A DNA stretch of 64,000 nt from Verrucomicrobiota bacterium (GTDB lineage: Bacteria; Verrucomicrobiota; Verrucomicrobiia; Limisphaerales; J093). Below, one piece after another: positions 35,782-45,297 of the stretch. The stretch spans positions 111,376 to 175,375 of the forward strand of contig JAKLFY010000002.1 of assembly GCA_022710935.1 (NCBI GenBank), read 5' to 3'. Both the position numbers and the translations under genes were made by a program. The notes under the pieces were generated by a model. That model ran no database searches. It worked only from the letters and a program-made list of their open reading frames with translations, and was not told the origin of the DNA. Position 1 is the first letter of the stretch. Each line of letters opens with the position of its first letter.

Positions 35782-37089
35782 ATGAACCGCCCGCGGAACT
35801 ATCGATTGCTGCTGGCCAGCCAGTTCATCGGCGCGTTTGGCGACAACGCGATCCTGGCAGTCATCCTCGGCCAACTCACGTTCCAGGAGCAGGCCGGCAC
35901 GATCACCGAGAACCAGCTCGGCGCCGCCAACGCACTCTATACCAGTCTGCTCTTCATCCCCTACGTGCTCCTGGCGCCCCTGGCCGGCTTCGTCAACGAC
36001 CGGCACGCAAAGACGCGCTGGCTGCTCGGCGGGAATGGCCTCAAGGTGGCGGGCACCCTGGTGGCCATGCTCAGTGTCTGGCACGGCGCGTTCTGGCAGG
36101 GGCTCGGTTACCTCATCGTGGGCATCGGCGCCTGCTTCTACTCCCCCGCCAAGTACGGCATTCTGCCCGAGATCGTTCCCCACGGACGCCTGGTCAAGGC
36201 CAACGGCACAATCGAGTTCCTGACCCTCGTCGCGATCCTGACCGGCTATATCGGGGGCGCCACGATGATCGATGTCCTGCCCGTGGCGAGTTGCTACCTC
36301 ATCCTTCTGGCCCTCTTCAGCGTGGCTCTCGCCCTCAATGCCTGCATGGCGGCCACGCCCTCTCACCCAGAGCCGCGGATCGGGCGCAGCCTGGACGAGT
36401 TCTTCTCGAACTTCGGTCGTCTCCTCCAAAACCGCCGCCTCGTCCGGGTTCTCTGCGGCACGGGCCTTTTCTGGACATGCGGCGCGGTGATCAAGATGAA
36501 CTTCCAGCCCTGGGGCCTCGACGTCCTCGAACTCGAGACGAATCGGCAGATCGCACTGCTCGGTCTCTGGCTCAGCCTCGGCATCATGGGCGGCGCGATG
36601 CTCGCCGGCCAACTGCATCGCGTCGGCGATCTGCGCCACACACGGCGGTACGGATGGATCCTCGCCGCCACCATCGCCCTCCTGGGCTGCGTCGAGTTCT
36701 TCCGGGACACCGGCCTCATTCGCGGGCGGCTGTCGGTGATCGGCATTCTCCTGGCGGTCGGAGGCATTGCCGGTCTGTTTCTCATCCCGCTCAACGCCGC
36801 GCTGCAGTCCGAGTCCGATCAGGGCAAGCTCGGCAAGACGATCGCCACCCAGAACTTCATCGATAATCTCGGCATGCTCGGGGCCGGAGCGATCGTGTTC
36901 ATGGGCAACCAGGCAGGCCTCACCGCATCAGGGCTTTTCCTCCTCCTCAGCGCGCTGGTGGCGCTGGCGGTGATCGCGCTCAAGGTCCCGCCCAGGCGCC
37001 CGGCCCATGAGACGCCGGTGCGGTCCACGCCCACTCTCGCAGCGAATAACAACGGCGTCCGGGCGGATTCGGTCCGCGGCGCTTCATGA
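35782..37089 (+). CDS. lplT: Lysophospholipid transporter LplT-like (MFS)
   Basis: A 435-aa major facilitator protein. LLASQFIGAFGDNAILAVIL is the signature first helix of LplT, which flips lysophospholipids across the inner membrane for reacylation. YSPAKYGILPEIV near residue 125 is another hallmark. It is followed after 25 bp by aas, the reacylating enzyme, as in E. coli where the two are neighbours. This makes both assignments mutually supporting. A Ser/Pro-rich C-terminal tail of ~30 residues is extra. Confidence 0.92.
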   Translation: MNRPRNYRLLLASQFIGAFGDNAILAVILGQLTFQEQAGTITENQLGAANALYTSLLFIPYVLLAPLAGFVNDRHAKTRWLLGGNGLKVAGTLVAMLSVWHGAFWQGLGYLIVGIGACFYSPAKYGILPEIVPHGRLVKANGTIEFLTLVAILTGYIGGATMIDVLPVASCYLILLALFSVALALNACMAATPSHPEPRIGRSLDEFFSNFGRLLQNRRLVRVLCGTGLFWTCGAVIKMNFQPWGLDVLELETNRQIALLGLWLSLGIMGGAMLAGQLHRVGDLRHTRRYGWILAATIALLGCVEFFRDTGLIRGRLSVIGILLAVGGIAGLFLIPLNAALQSESDQGKLGKTIATQNFIDNLGMLGAGAIVFMGNQAGLTASGLFLLLSALVALAVIALKVPPRRPAHETPVRSTPTLAANNNGVRADSVRGAS

Positions 37090-37114
37090 CACCCTCTGCC
37101 CATCTCTGTTCTCC

Positions 37115-39301
37115 ATGCGCACGATCCTTCGTTTCCTGCTGAGGCTCTGTTTCGGTTTTCGCGCCTACAATACGGAGGTGCTCGAGACGCCGGGCCCCGT
37201 GCTCCTCATACCGAACCACGTCTCCTGGCTCGATTGGCTCTATCTCTACGTGCTGTTGGACCTGGATTGGAAGTGCGTCGTGTCGAACGTCGCCGCCCAG
37301 TACAGTTGGGTCCATCGCAAGATCATGCTCAACCGCCGGACGTTTCCCGTCGATACCAACTCGCCCTACGCGGCCAAGCGCATGGCCGAGTGCCTCGAAC
37401 GAGGGGGACGCCTGGTGCTCTTTGCCGAAGGCCAAATCACCCGCACCGGTTCGCTCATGAAAATCTATGAAGGGACCGGTTTCCTGATGCACAAGACGCG
37501 CGCCCGGCTCATCACGTGCTACATCCGGGGAGCCAACCGGCTGCGCTGGTCCAGGCAGCCCGGGTGGCGGCGCTGGTGGCCCGCGATCACGGTCCATTTC
37601 AGCCCTCTGCTCGCACCGCCTCAGCGCCAGTACCAGAACACCGCCGAGGCGCGCGCGTTTCTCAGCAACTGGCTCCGCGACCAGATGCTGCTGCAGCAGT
37701 TCGAGACTGAGATGGCGTTTGGACCAAAGCATGTCCTCGACGCCGTCCTCGAAGCTGCCCGGGCACAGCCGGGCATGACCGTTCTTCAGGACGCGACCGC
37801 CCAGTCTCTGACGTACCGGCGTCTCCTGGCCGGCGCGCACCTGTTGGCCCGCAAGCTCCAAGCCGAACTCCCGCCCAACACCGACAGGGTGGGGGTGCTG
37901 CTGCCAAACGCCAACGCCATGCCCACCCTTCTGCTCGGGCTTTGGTCGCTGGGCAAAGTGCCCGCGATTCTGAATTTCTCAACCGGCGTACCGGTCATGC
38001 TGGCGTGCGCCCGGCTGGCCGGGCTCGAGGCGCTGGTGACCGCGCGCGCTTTTCTGACGCGCGCGAAGCTGAGCGCCGACCCGTTTGTCGCCGCCGGTCT
38101 GAAGGTGATCTGCCTCGAGGACGTGCGGAAGAGCGTCTCGCGGGGCGACCGGCTGCTGGGGTTGGCGCGCGTGGTCCTGGCGCCGGCGTCGACGCTCCGG
38201 CCCGCACGCGGGCCCGATCGGCCCACCCCGCGCGAATCCAGCGCCTCGGACCGTCCCGCGGTGATTTTGTTCACGAGCGGATCCGAGGGGGCTCCCAAGG
38301 GGGTCGAGCTGACCCATGGCAATGTCCTGGCGAATATCCGACAGATGCTGGCCGTGATCGATCTCGAAGACCGGGACCGTGTCTTCAACGCCCTGCCTTC
38401 CTTCCACAGCTTCGGATTGACCGTCGGGACTTTGCTCGGCCTTGTGCGCGGCCTCTACGTGTTCATGTACCCCTCGCCGCTGCATTACCGCGTCATCCCC
38501 AATGTCCTCTACGATCGCTATTGCACCGTGTTCCTCGCCACGAACACGTTCCTCAATGGCTACGCCCGCCGCGCCCATCCGTACGACTTTCGCGCCCTGC
38601 GCTATCTCTTCGCCGGGGCCGAGAAGGTCCAGGACGAGACGGCGCGCCTCTGGATGCAGCGGTTCGGCGTGCGGATCCTCGAGGGGTATGGCGCCACCGA
38701 ATGCAGCCCGGTCATCAGCGTCAACCTGCCCCAGGCGCCCCGGCACGGATCGGCCGGACGCCTCCTGCCCGGCCTCGAATACAAACTCGAATCCGTCGAG
38801 GGCGTTAGCGATGGCGGACGCCTGCTGGTGCGCGGCCCCAACGTCATGCGCGGCTACCTGAACCCCGACGCGAACGCCAGATTCAAGAGCCTCGGCGGCT
38901 GGTACGATACGGGCGACATCGTCAACGTGGATGCCGACGGATTCGTCCACATCCTCGGACGCCTGAAGCGCTTCGCCAAGGTCAGTGGCGAAATGGTCAG
39001 CCTGGCGGCCGTCGAGGATGCCCTCGCCGGCGCATTCCCCCAGTACGGCATCCGGTTCGAAGTCGCCATCGTCGCCCGCCCGGACGCCGAGAAAGGCGAA
39101 ACGCTCATTGCCGCCACCAACGAAGCCCGGCTCACCCTGGACGAGATCCGCGCGGTGATCCGCGCCAAGGGCTTCACCAACCTGTGCGTGCCGCGGGAGG
39201 TCCGATTCCTCCGCGAGATCCCGAAACTCGGCACCGGCAAGGTCAGTCACATGGAGTTGTCCAAAAGGGTGCAAGACCTGCCCCCCCATCGCCGGGCTTG
39301 A
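37115..39301 (+). CDS. aas: Bifunctional acyltransferase/acyl-ACP synthetase (Aas)
   Basis: A 728-aa fusion. Residues 1-200 are a PlsC-type acyltransferase with N34-H35-x-S37-x2-D40 (NHVSWLD) and the FAEGQITRTGSL block. The rest is an AMP-forming acyl ligase with VILFTSGSEGAPKGVE near residue 390 and YDTGDIVNVDADGF near 600. E. coli Aas (719 aa) activates fatty acids on its ACP site and reacylates lysophosphatidylethanolamine. LplT upstream would supply the lysolipid. The start at 37115 avoids a long frame that overlaps lplT. The enzyme is membrane-associated. Confidence 0.94.
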   Translation: MRTILRFLLRLCFGFRAYNTEVLETPGPVLLIPNHVSWLDWLYLYVLLDLDWKCVVSNVAAQYSWVHRKIMLNRRTFPVDTNSPYAAKRMAECLERGGRLVLFAEGQITRTGSLMKIYEGTGFLMHKTRARLITCYIRGANRLRWSRQPGWRRWWPAITVHFSPLLAPPQRQYQNTAEARAFLSNWLRDQMLLQQFETEMAFGPKHVLDAVLEAARAQPGMTVLQDATAQSLTYRRLLAGAHLLARKLQAELPPNTDRVGVLLPNANAMPTLLLGLWSLGKVPAILNFSTGVPVMLACARLAGLEALVTARAFLTRAKLSADPFVAAGLKVICLEDVRKSVSRGDRLLGLARVVLAPASTLRPARGPDRPTPRESSASDRPAVILFTSGSEGAPKGVELTHGNVLANIRQMLAVIDLEDRDRVFNALPSFHSFGLTVGTLLGLVRGLYVFMYPSPLHYRVIPNVLYDRYCTVFLATNTFLNGYARRAHPYDFRALRYLFAGAEKVQDETARLWMQRFGVRILEGYGATECSPVISVNLPQAPRHGSAGRLLPGLEYKLESVEGVSDGGRLLVRGPNVMRGYLNPDANARFKSLGGWYDTGDIVNVDADGFVHILGRLKRFAKVSGEMVSLAAVEDALAGAFPQYGIRFEVAIVARPDAEKGETLIAATNEARLTLDEIRAVIRAKGFTNLCVPREVRFLREIPKLGTGKVSHMELSKRVQDLPPHRRA

Positions 39302-39332
39302 AACTGCCCACGCCGTCCTCTCTAATCCGGGC

Positions 39333-42296
39333 ATGCGAAGCCGGACCTGGGCGGATGCGATTGCGGGATGCGCCGACCCGAGGCGGGCGGAGCACTCCCT
39401 GGGGTTGCTCTGGGCGACGGAGGCGAAACCCGCGCTTCAAACGGCCAAGGCCGAGTCGGCTCGGATGCTGGCGGCGCTGCTGAGCGGTTCGCAGGCCTTG
39501 AGCGAGACGCTCATCGCCCATCCGGATTGGGTTCCCCCCCTGCTCGATGCGAGAAGTCTGAGCGCCGCCCGCCCCATGCCGCGTCTGAGGGCAGACCTCC
39601 AAAGAGCCATTGGCCCGCTGATCAAGAGGGCCGACGACTCGGCCGCTTTTGCCCAGCTCAGGCTCTTCAAACAACGGGAGACATTGCGGATAGCCATTCG
39701 CGATCTGTCCGGGCCGGGCCAGGCTGCGTTGATCACACGCGAGCTTTCCGATCTCGCCGACCTTTGTCTCGAGACGGTATACGCGTTGTGCCGGCGCCAG
39801 ATCGAGGAGCGCCTGGGGAAGCCGTGGCACACGGATGCCGGGGGCGGTTGGCGTCCGACGACCTTCTGCATGCTTGGCCTGGGGAAGCTCGGCGGCCAGG
39901 AACTCAATTACAGCTCGGACGTCGATCTGGTGTTCCTCTACAGCGACGAGGGATTCGTCTTTCGCGAGCCGCCCGCCCCCGGCGAGACGGGCAAGGGAGT
40001 TGCCAACCACCTCTATTTCCAGCGCCTGGCCGAGGCCATCGTGGCCGAGGTCGCCCGCATGACGCCGGAGGGAACGCTCTATCGCATCGACCTGCGGGTG
40101 CGGCCAGAGGGCGACCGGGGGCCGTTGGCGCGCTCCCTGGCCAGTTGCGAGAACTACTACTGGCAGTGGGGCCAGACCTGGGAGCGCATGATGCTGATCA
40201 AGGCGCGCCGCGTGGCGGGCGACGCCGCGTTGGCGGGCGAATTCCTCGAGATGATCCAGCCGTTTCGCTACCCGCGGTCGCTCAGCCGGCAGGCGCTGGA
40301 CGATGTGGCAAACATGAAACAGCGCATCGAGAACGAAATCGTCCGCGCGGGCGAGATCGATCGGAACGTCAAGCTCGGGCGGGGCGGCATCCGGGAGATC
40401 GAGTTCGTGGCTCAAACGCTGCAGATGATGCACGCCGGACGACATCCGTTTCTGGCGCACTCGCAGACACTGCCGGCGCTGGCCAAGCTGGCCGAGTACC
40501 AGTTGCTTCCCACCGAGGACGCGCAGGCGCTCGAAGCGGCTTATCTGTTCCTGCGTGACATCGAGCACCGGCTGCAGATGGACAACAACCTGCAGACCCA
40601 CACCATCCCGACCGAACGCGAGAAACGGGAACGGCTCGCCCGGCTTTTGGGCTATGACACCCTGGCCGCCTTCGAAACCGCCCTGCTCGATCATCGGGAA
40701 CGCGTCCGCGCGATCTACGAGCGCCTTCTCAACACTGACGCCCCTCAGCCATCCCTCCTGCTCCCCGACTTGACCGCGCAGGAAGATCAGTGGAAGAAGC
40801 TCCTCCACGACCTCTCGTTCCGCGATCCCGAGAAGGCGCTCCGCCTGGCCCGCGCCCTCGTCCAAGGACCCGGCTTCGGGCATCTGTCGGCCCGGACCGA
40901 GAAGTTCGGACGCCAACTGCTCGCTCAGTTCCTCAACCTTTGCCCGGCGCCCGGCGCCGCCGATTCGCAGGACGCCGTCCGCTTCCCGGATGGCGACCCG
41001 CACTCGAAACGCCTCTCGGATCCCGACCGCGTCCTCGCGCGCCTGGACACCTTCGTCGCCGCCTACGGCGGGCGGGCCCTGCTGTTCGAGACGTGGGCGA
41101 CGAATCCCTCCCTGTTCGAGCTCATCGTCCTCCTGTTCGATCGCTCCGAGTTCCTGGCCGAGACCGCCATCCGCACCCCCGATCTGGTCGACGAACTCGA
41201 ACTGAGCGGCTACCTGCGCCGCGCCAAGAACGCCGCCCGAATTCTCAAAGACCTGCGCCACGGACTGGACGACCCCGACCAGAAACTCTGGCTCAGGCGC
41301 TACCACCAGACCGAACTGATGCGCATCGGTCTGCGCGATATTCTCGGCCTGGCAGATTTCGAGCAGAATCTCGTCGAGTTGTCGGCCCTGGCCGATGCCT
41401 GTCTCGACTACGCGCTCGAAGTGGCGCTGCGCAAACACCGCCTCCGCCCCGAATCCATCGCGATCATCGGCCTGGGCAAGCTGGGCGGGGCCGAGCTGAA
41501 CTATGGCTCAGACCTCGATGTCGTGTTTGTCGCCGACCCGAAGACCCGAGACCTGCCCGGCTTGCAGCGCGCGGCCGTCGAGGTGATGGATCTGCTGGGC
41601 AGCCCCACCGAGCTGGGCGTGGCTTTCGAGGTGGACGCCCGCCTGCGGCCCGATGGCGAGAAGGGCCTCCTCGTCAACACGCTCGATGCGTACGGGGATT
41701 ACTACCGGCAACGCGCTCGCCTCTGGGAAATCCAGGCCATCTCCAGATCCCGCCCCGTCGCCGGCTCGCGCGAGGTCGGCACGCGCTACCGCCAGATGGT
41801 CGCGACACTGGCCGATTTCAGCCGCCCGGACACCGCCGCGGCGCCCGCGCGCGACCCCGATTGGAAAGGGGAGATTGCCCGGATGCGCCTGCGGATCGAA
41901 CAGGAAAGAACGCCCAAGGGCAAAGAGCATCTGGCGATCAAGACAGGCGCGGGCGGCCTGGTCGATGCGGAGTTTATCGCCCAGATGCTCTGTCTGGCGC
42001 GCGGCTGGCAGCAGCCCAACACCCTCGAAGCCCTCCGCCAGGCCCGCGGTCAGGGCGCGCTCGACCCCGGCGCCGCCCAGCAACTCATCGAGAATTACCG
42101 CCGCTTGCGGCGCGTCGAGGGGATCTTGCGGCGCTGGAGTTACGCGGGCGAAACCGAACTCCCCGACGACCCGGCGCCGCAGTATCGGGTCGCTGTCCGT
42201 TGCGGCTTCACCAATGCCGACGATTTCCTTGCCGCCGTCGGCCGCTACCGTCAGAATATCCGGGCCGTCTACCAGGGCGTGTTCAGCAACGGCTGA
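39333..42296 (+). CDS. glnE: Bifunctional glutamine synthetase adenylyltransferase/adenylyl-removing enzyme
   Basis: A 987-aa protein that adenylylates and deadenylylates glutamine synthetase in response to PII and glutamine. Two nucleotidyltransferase cores are present, GLGKLGGQELNYSSDVDL from residue 181 and GLGKLGGAELNYGSDLDV from 713, each followed by a RIDLRVRP or VDARLRPDG segment. The N-terminal half corresponds to the adenylyl-removing domain and the C-terminal half to the transferase. Length is close to the E. coli enzyme (946 aa). It starts 31 bp after aas, so the three genes may be co-transcribed. Confidence 0.96.
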   Translation: MRSRTWADAIAGCADPRRAEHSLGLLWATEAKPALQTAKAESARMLAALLSGSQALSETLIAHPDWVPPLLDARSLSAARPMPRLRADLQRAIGPLIKRADDSAAFAQLRLFKQRETLRIAIRDLSGPGQAALITRELSDLADLCLETVYALCRRQIEERLGKPWHTDAGGGWRPTTFCMLGLGKLGGQELNYSSDVDLVFLYSDEGFVFREPPAPGETGKGVANHLYFQRLAEAIVAEVARMTPEGTLYRIDLRVRPEGDRGPLARSLASCENYYWQWGQTWERMMLIKARRVAGDAALAGEFLEMIQPFRYPRSLSRQALDDVANMKQRIENEIVRAGEIDRNVKLGRGGIREIEFVAQTLQMMHAGRHPFLAHSQTLPALAKLAEYQLLPTEDAQALEAAYLFLRDIEHRLQMDNNLQTHTIPTEREKRERLARLLGYDTLAAFETALLDHRERVRAIYERLLNTDAPQPSLLLPDLTAQEDQWKKLLHDLSFRDPEKALRLARALVQGPGFGHLSARTEKFGRQLLAQFLNLCPAPGAADSQDAVRFPDGDPHSKRLSDPDRVLARLDTFVAAYGGRALLFETWATNPSLFELIVLLFDRSEFLAETAIRTPDLVDELELSGYLRRAKNAARILKDLRHGLDDPDQKLWLRRYHQTELMRIGLRDILGLADFEQNLVELSALADACLDYALEVALRKHRLRPESIAIIGLGKLGGAELNYGSDLDVVFVADPKTRDLPGLQRAAVEVMDLLGSPTELGVAFEVDARLRPDGEKGLLVNTLDAYGDYYRQRARLWEIQAISRSRPVAGSREVGTRYRQMVATLADFSRPDTAAAPARDPDWKGEIARMRLRIEQERTPKGKEHLAIKTGAGGLVDAEFIAQMLCLARGWQQPNTLEALRQARGQGALDPGAAQQLIENYRRLRRVEGILRRWSYAGETELPDDPAPQYRVAVRCGFTNADDFLAAVGRYRQNIRAVYQGVFSNG

Positions 42297-42374
42297 GCGT
42301 CCGCATTCTCCCCGAGTGGTGACACGGGCGTTCCCGGTTCTGTTTCCTCGCGAAGCGTGTACCACTCTCGGTCA

Positions 42375-42398
42375 ACTTCTTTTCTCTTTGAAAGAAGT
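42375..42398 (+). terminator. Hairpin after glnE
   Basis: ACTTCTTT (42375-42382) pairs perfectly with AAAGAAGT (42391-42398) around an 8-nt loop, 79 bp after the glnE stop. There is no T-run after it. It is AT-rich compared with its surroundings. Confidence 0.45.
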
Positions 42399-42438
42399 CT
42401 CATGCCGCAAAGGCCGTCAGTTGTTGCACATTTTGGTT

Positions 42439-42460
42439 GCGGCTAAGCCGCGCTAAGAAA
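42439..42460. repeat. 22-bp palindromic repeat, copy 1
   Basis: A GCGGCTAAGCCGC palindrome followed by GCTAAGAAA. Its reverse complement matches 44415-44436 at 19 of 22 positions. It ends 6 bp before the sulfotransferase stop. Confidence 0.65.
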
Positions 42461-42466
42461 TGCAGG

Positions 42467-43264
42467 CTAGTCGCCCGCCAGCCTGCACCGCATCCAGTAC
42501 GCCGCGTTGCGCTTGATCACGCGCCACCTGACTCGCGCTTCGTAGACCAGCCCCCCCTTGTCCTCCATGAGGCTCTCATCCACGCCGGACTCCGCGGCGG
42601 GCAGCACGGCCATCCACGACGCGTCTCTCTCATAGCCGTGACGAATCAGAATGTCGGCTGCCTTGGGGAACTTCCGGAATTGCGCCGCCACACGGGCCAG
42701 ATCGTTTCGCCAACGACCGACGCTCCTGGCGTCGGGCGGCCGCACCCCGTTGAGCGCCTGAGACGATTCCTCAGAGACCCGCGCGTGCAGATGGAACTCG
42801 GAAAACGGGTGTCTCTTCTCGAGGAAAGGGCATCTCCGCATCAGCTCGTCCTGCACTGCATCGGGCCGGGTCACAAGATCCTCATAACGGACAACGAGAA
42901 AACGGGGGTGATCGATCACGGCCCTCGCATACCGATCCGCGCGCACATAGAAACTCAGGCTCGTGAAATACCGGGCGGGATTCTTTGCGTGGCGGCTCAC
43001 GATCACATCGCGCGGATCGCGGACGATGTAGATCAGGAAGAGATTCCGATTCGCGTTCAGCGCGCCCTTCGCATACAGGACCTCGCGCGGATGCTTCGTG
43101 CAACGGACGCCCTCGTGGCTGAGCTGCTCCTTGAACAGGCTGCGCTCGTGCTCGCAGGATTGATCGATCCGAAAGCAGGCCACCATCATCTCCTGCATCA
43201 GTGTCGTCCCGCTTCTCGGCGAACAGCCGACGATATGTAAGTGTTGTCCTTGGTTGTCGGACAT
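42467..43264 (-). CDS. Sulfotransferase-family protein
   Basis: A 265-aa protein. HIVGCSPRSGTTLMQ at the N-terminus is the 5'-phosphosulfate loop of PAPS-dependent sulfotransferases, and IVRDPRDVIVSRH is the 3'-phosphate-binding helix. ARYFTSLSFYVRADRYARAV and VRYEDLVTRP are also typical. It would transfer sulfate from PAPS to a polysaccharide or small molecule; no acceptor is evident. I chose ATG at 43264 over a GTG at 43279. The gene stands alone on the minus strand and, with its divergent neighbour, is bracketed by two copies of a palindromic repeat. Confidence 0.82.
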   Translation of the reverse strand: MSDNQGQHLHIVGCSPRSGTTLMQEMMVACFRIDQSCEHERSLFKEQLSHEGVRCTKHPREVLYAKGALNANRNLFLIYIVRDPRDVIVSRHAKNPARYFTSLSFYVRADRYARAVIDHPRFLVVRYEDLVTRPDAVQDELMRRCPFLEKRHPFSEFHLHARVSEESSQALNGVRPPDARSVGRWRNDLARVAAQFRKFPKAADILIRHGYERDASWMAVLPAAESGVDESLMEDKGGLVYEARVRWRVIKRNAAYWMRCRLAGD

Positions 43265-43442
43265 GGGTTGACCATCCACACCTCCGCCTCACCCCGGACC
43301 CGAAATCCAATCCCTAGTCGAGCGTTCGGCTCCCCCCCGAGCACGGCCGGAGTTGTGTGGCCCGGATCCATCCTGAGGGCTGTGCCCCCCGCAGTCAAGG
43401 CGATGTCATGCGATCATCATAAGCCCGTCGGCAATTCCCGTT

Positions 43443-43471
43443 TTGACCCCTCTTCGGAATGCGCGCACAAT
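43443..43471 (+). promoter_or_regulatory. Possible promoter of the sugar isomerase-like gene
   Basis: TTGACC (43443-43448) and CACAAT (43466-43471) are separated by exactly 17 bp and match the consensus at 5 and 4 of 6 positions. A start near 43478 would leave a 26-nt 5' UTR before the ATG at 43504. Confidence 0.5.
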
Positions 43472-43503
43472 CGCGCGTCGCCCGCAAACCGGAAAGCCAA
43501 ACA

Positions 43504-44406
43504 ATGAAAACCACTCGACGTCGCTTCCTGGGGCTCGTCGCCGGCTCGATCGCAGTCCCGCCGTGTCTCCCGGCCGCCAGCCCGTCCAAACGCCTGCCCA
43601 TCGCCTTCTCGACCCTCGGCTGCCCGCGCTGGGATTGGACCACCATCCTGAAACGGGCCGCCGAATACGGCTATGCGGCCATCGAGCTGCGCGGCATTCA
43701 GGGGACCATGGATTTGACCAAACGCCCCGAATTCAGCGGCGCGTGTCTCGAATCACGCCTGAGGGAGCTCGAGTCCGCGGGACTGCGCCTGGCCGGTCTC
43801 GGGGCGTCGGCGCGCCTGCACGATGCCGAGCCCGCCGTCCGCACCACCCAACTCGACGAGGCCCGCCGCTTCATCGATCTGGCCCACCGGCTCCAAGCGC
43901 CTTTCGTTCGCGTGTTCGGCGACAGGATCGTCGCCGGCCAGCCCAGGCAGGCAACCGTCGACCGCGTCGCCGCCGGACTGCGCGCATTGGGCGAACACGC
44001 CAAGGGCAGCGGCGTGACCGTCCTGATCGAGTCCCACGGGGATTTCTGCGATTCGGCGACCCTGCTCGAGATTCTGACCGCCTCCCCAATGGAGACGGTG
44101 GGCCTGCTCTGGGACTCGCATCATACGGTCGTGGCCGCAAAAGAACCGCCCGAGCGCACCCTCGAACACTTGGGACGCTACGTCCGGCACGTGCATCTCA
44201 AAGACTCGAAGCCCGAAGGAAACGGCGTGCGCTATGTGCTGACCGGGTCTGGCACCGTGCCGGTGCGCGACATCGTGCGGCTCCTGGTCGAGCGAAAATA
44301 CCCCGGCTACTTCAGCTTCGAATGGGAAAAGGCGTGGCACCCGGAAATCGAGGAGCCGGAAGAGGCCTTCCCCCACTTCGCTCGCGTGCTCGGCCAGTAC
44401 CTCTAG
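43504..44406 (+). CDS. Tat-exported sugar phosphate isomerase/epimerase-like protein
   Basis: A 300-aa protein with a twin-arginine leader (MKTTRRRFLGLVAGS). The rest is an AP endonuclease family 2/xylose isomerase-like TIM barrel: AAEYGYAAIELRG, LIESHGDFCDSATLLEIL and VGLLWDSHHTV carry the Glu, Asp and His metal-ligand positions of that fold, and VRHVHLKDSK a further one. Members isomerise or epimerise sugars; export suggests work on periplasmic carbohydrate. The ATG at 43504 gives a conventional Tat n-region and follows GGAAAG. Confidence 0.85.
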   Translation: MKTTRRRFLGLVAGSIAVPPCLPAASPSKRLPIAFSTLGCPRWDWTTILKRAAEYGYAAIELRGIQGTMDLTKRPEFSGACLESRLRELESAGLRLAGLGASARLHDAEPAVRTTQLDEARRFIDLAHRLQAPFVRVFGDRIVAGQPRQATVDRVAAGLRALGEHAKGSGVTVLIESHGDFCDSATLLEILTASPMETVGLLWDSHHTVVAAKEPPERTLEHLGRYVRHVHLKDSKPEGNGVRYVLTGSGTVPVRDIVRLLVERKYPGYFSFEWEKAWHPEIEEPEEAFPHFARVLGQYL

Positions 44407-44414
44407 CCCGGTTA

Positions 44415-44436
44415 TTTCTTAGCGCGGCAAAGTCGC
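44415..44436. repeat. 22-bp palindromic repeat, copy 2
   Basis: This copy matches the reverse complement of 42439-42460 at 19 of 22 positions and starts 9 bp after the isomerase-like gene's stop. Confidence 0.65.
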
Positions 44437-44470
44437 GCCAAGTCTCGAGTTTGGACCTGATTCGGATTGG

Positions 44471-44506
44471 ACTTCATCGCACACTTCATCGCACACTTCA
44501 TCGGAC
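44471..44506. repeat. Three tandem copies of a 12-bp unit
   Basis: ACTTCATCGCAC occurs exactly twice, followed by ACTTCATCGGAC. Bases 44472-44492 are the exact reverse complement of 699-719. Confidence 0.85.
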
Positions 44507-44820
44507 CCTTCGTCGTCCGACAGGCTCTGTTCGATCGGCCCGAGACCAAGCCGCGCAGCAGCGATGCGATTCGGTCCAGTACGGCCATGGCGCACGCTTT
44601 CTCTTCGGGATCAAGCCAATGGCATAGCAGACACCCCCAAAACCAGTCTCAACAAGCCCCTCAATCGCCTCAGCCGTTGAAAACCGATCCACATAACAAA
44701 ACTGTCATGAAAAGCGAGGGGCGCTGTTCATCTTCGTGGTGTCTGTTGTCTGTGGAACGGCGCAACAGATCGCGCCGGATCCGAAACAGAAACAAAAACG
44801 GTTAACAGAAAGAGACAGTC

Positions 44821-45159
44821 ATGAAGATCAATATCCTCGCAGCGATCGCGGTGGCCACCCTCCTGGCCGCCGGCACCACTCTCGCCCAAAATGCCCCCGG
44901 CAACGGCCCGCGCGGCCAGGGCAGGGGTTTTGGCGGCCCGCCCCGCTCGGCGGAAGAGCGGGCGGCGCGTCAGGCGGACTGCCTCGATCGGAACAACGGC
45001 GTCTGCCCGCAGGGCGGTCCCGGGCTGGGTCAGCGCAAGGGCCAGCGCATGGGCAAAGGCCAGGGCCTGCGCCAGGGGTTGCGCGACGGCACCGGCCCGC
45101 GCAGCGTCGATGGCACCTGTCCGATGGGCAATGCCCCGCAGCGCCGTGGGCGCCAGTAA
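44821..45159 (+). CDS. Small exported Gly/Gln/Arg-rich protein
   Basis: A 112-aa protein with a signal peptide (about residues 1-22, ending LAAGTTLAQ). The mature part is unusually rich in Gly, Gln and Arg with repeated GQGRG/GQRKGQRMGKGQG-like runs, and has three cysteines in CLDRNNGVCPQGG and TCPMG. I do not recognise a family. Its composition suggests a disordered, positively charged periplasmic or secreted protein. A purine-rich AGAAAGAGAC precedes the ATG, and a strong hairpin follows the stop. Confidence 0.72.
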   Translation: MKINILAAIAVATLLAAGTTLAQNAPGNGPRGQGRGFGGPPRSAEERAARQADCLDRNNGVCPQGGPGLGQRKGQRMGKGQGLRQGLRDGTGPRSVDGTCPMGNAPQRRGRQ

Positions 45160-45172
45160 TGGCACGGCTGCC

Positions 45173-45202
45173 CCCACCAGCGGCCTGGCCACCGCTGGTG
45201 GG
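45173..45202 (+). terminator. Perfect 11-bp hairpin after the small exported protein gene
   Basis: Bases 45173-45183 are the exact reverse complement of 45192-45202 with an 8-nt loop, 14 bp after the stop codon. No clear T-run follows. Confidence 0.6.
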
Positions 45203-45297
45203 TTCCTGGCCCGCATGTTCTTCATGGAGTTGTGACCAGGGCGAAGCCGCCTTTGTCGACCCGGGGCCCGACCGCCATGCTTGGGTCCTGTCCTGTT

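Larger units (their letters stand above)
44407..44820. other. 414-bp gene-free interval with repeats
   Basis: No gene is supported here. It contains a palindromic repeat copy (44415-44436) and a 12-bp tandem repeat (44471-44506). I see no convincing promoter for the downstream small exported protein, although TTGAAA at 44677 is present. Confidence 0.6.

Noticed and set aside
39243..41438. A 731-codon minus-strand open frame
   Set aside because: It is antisense to glnE, whose two catalytic motifs are clear.
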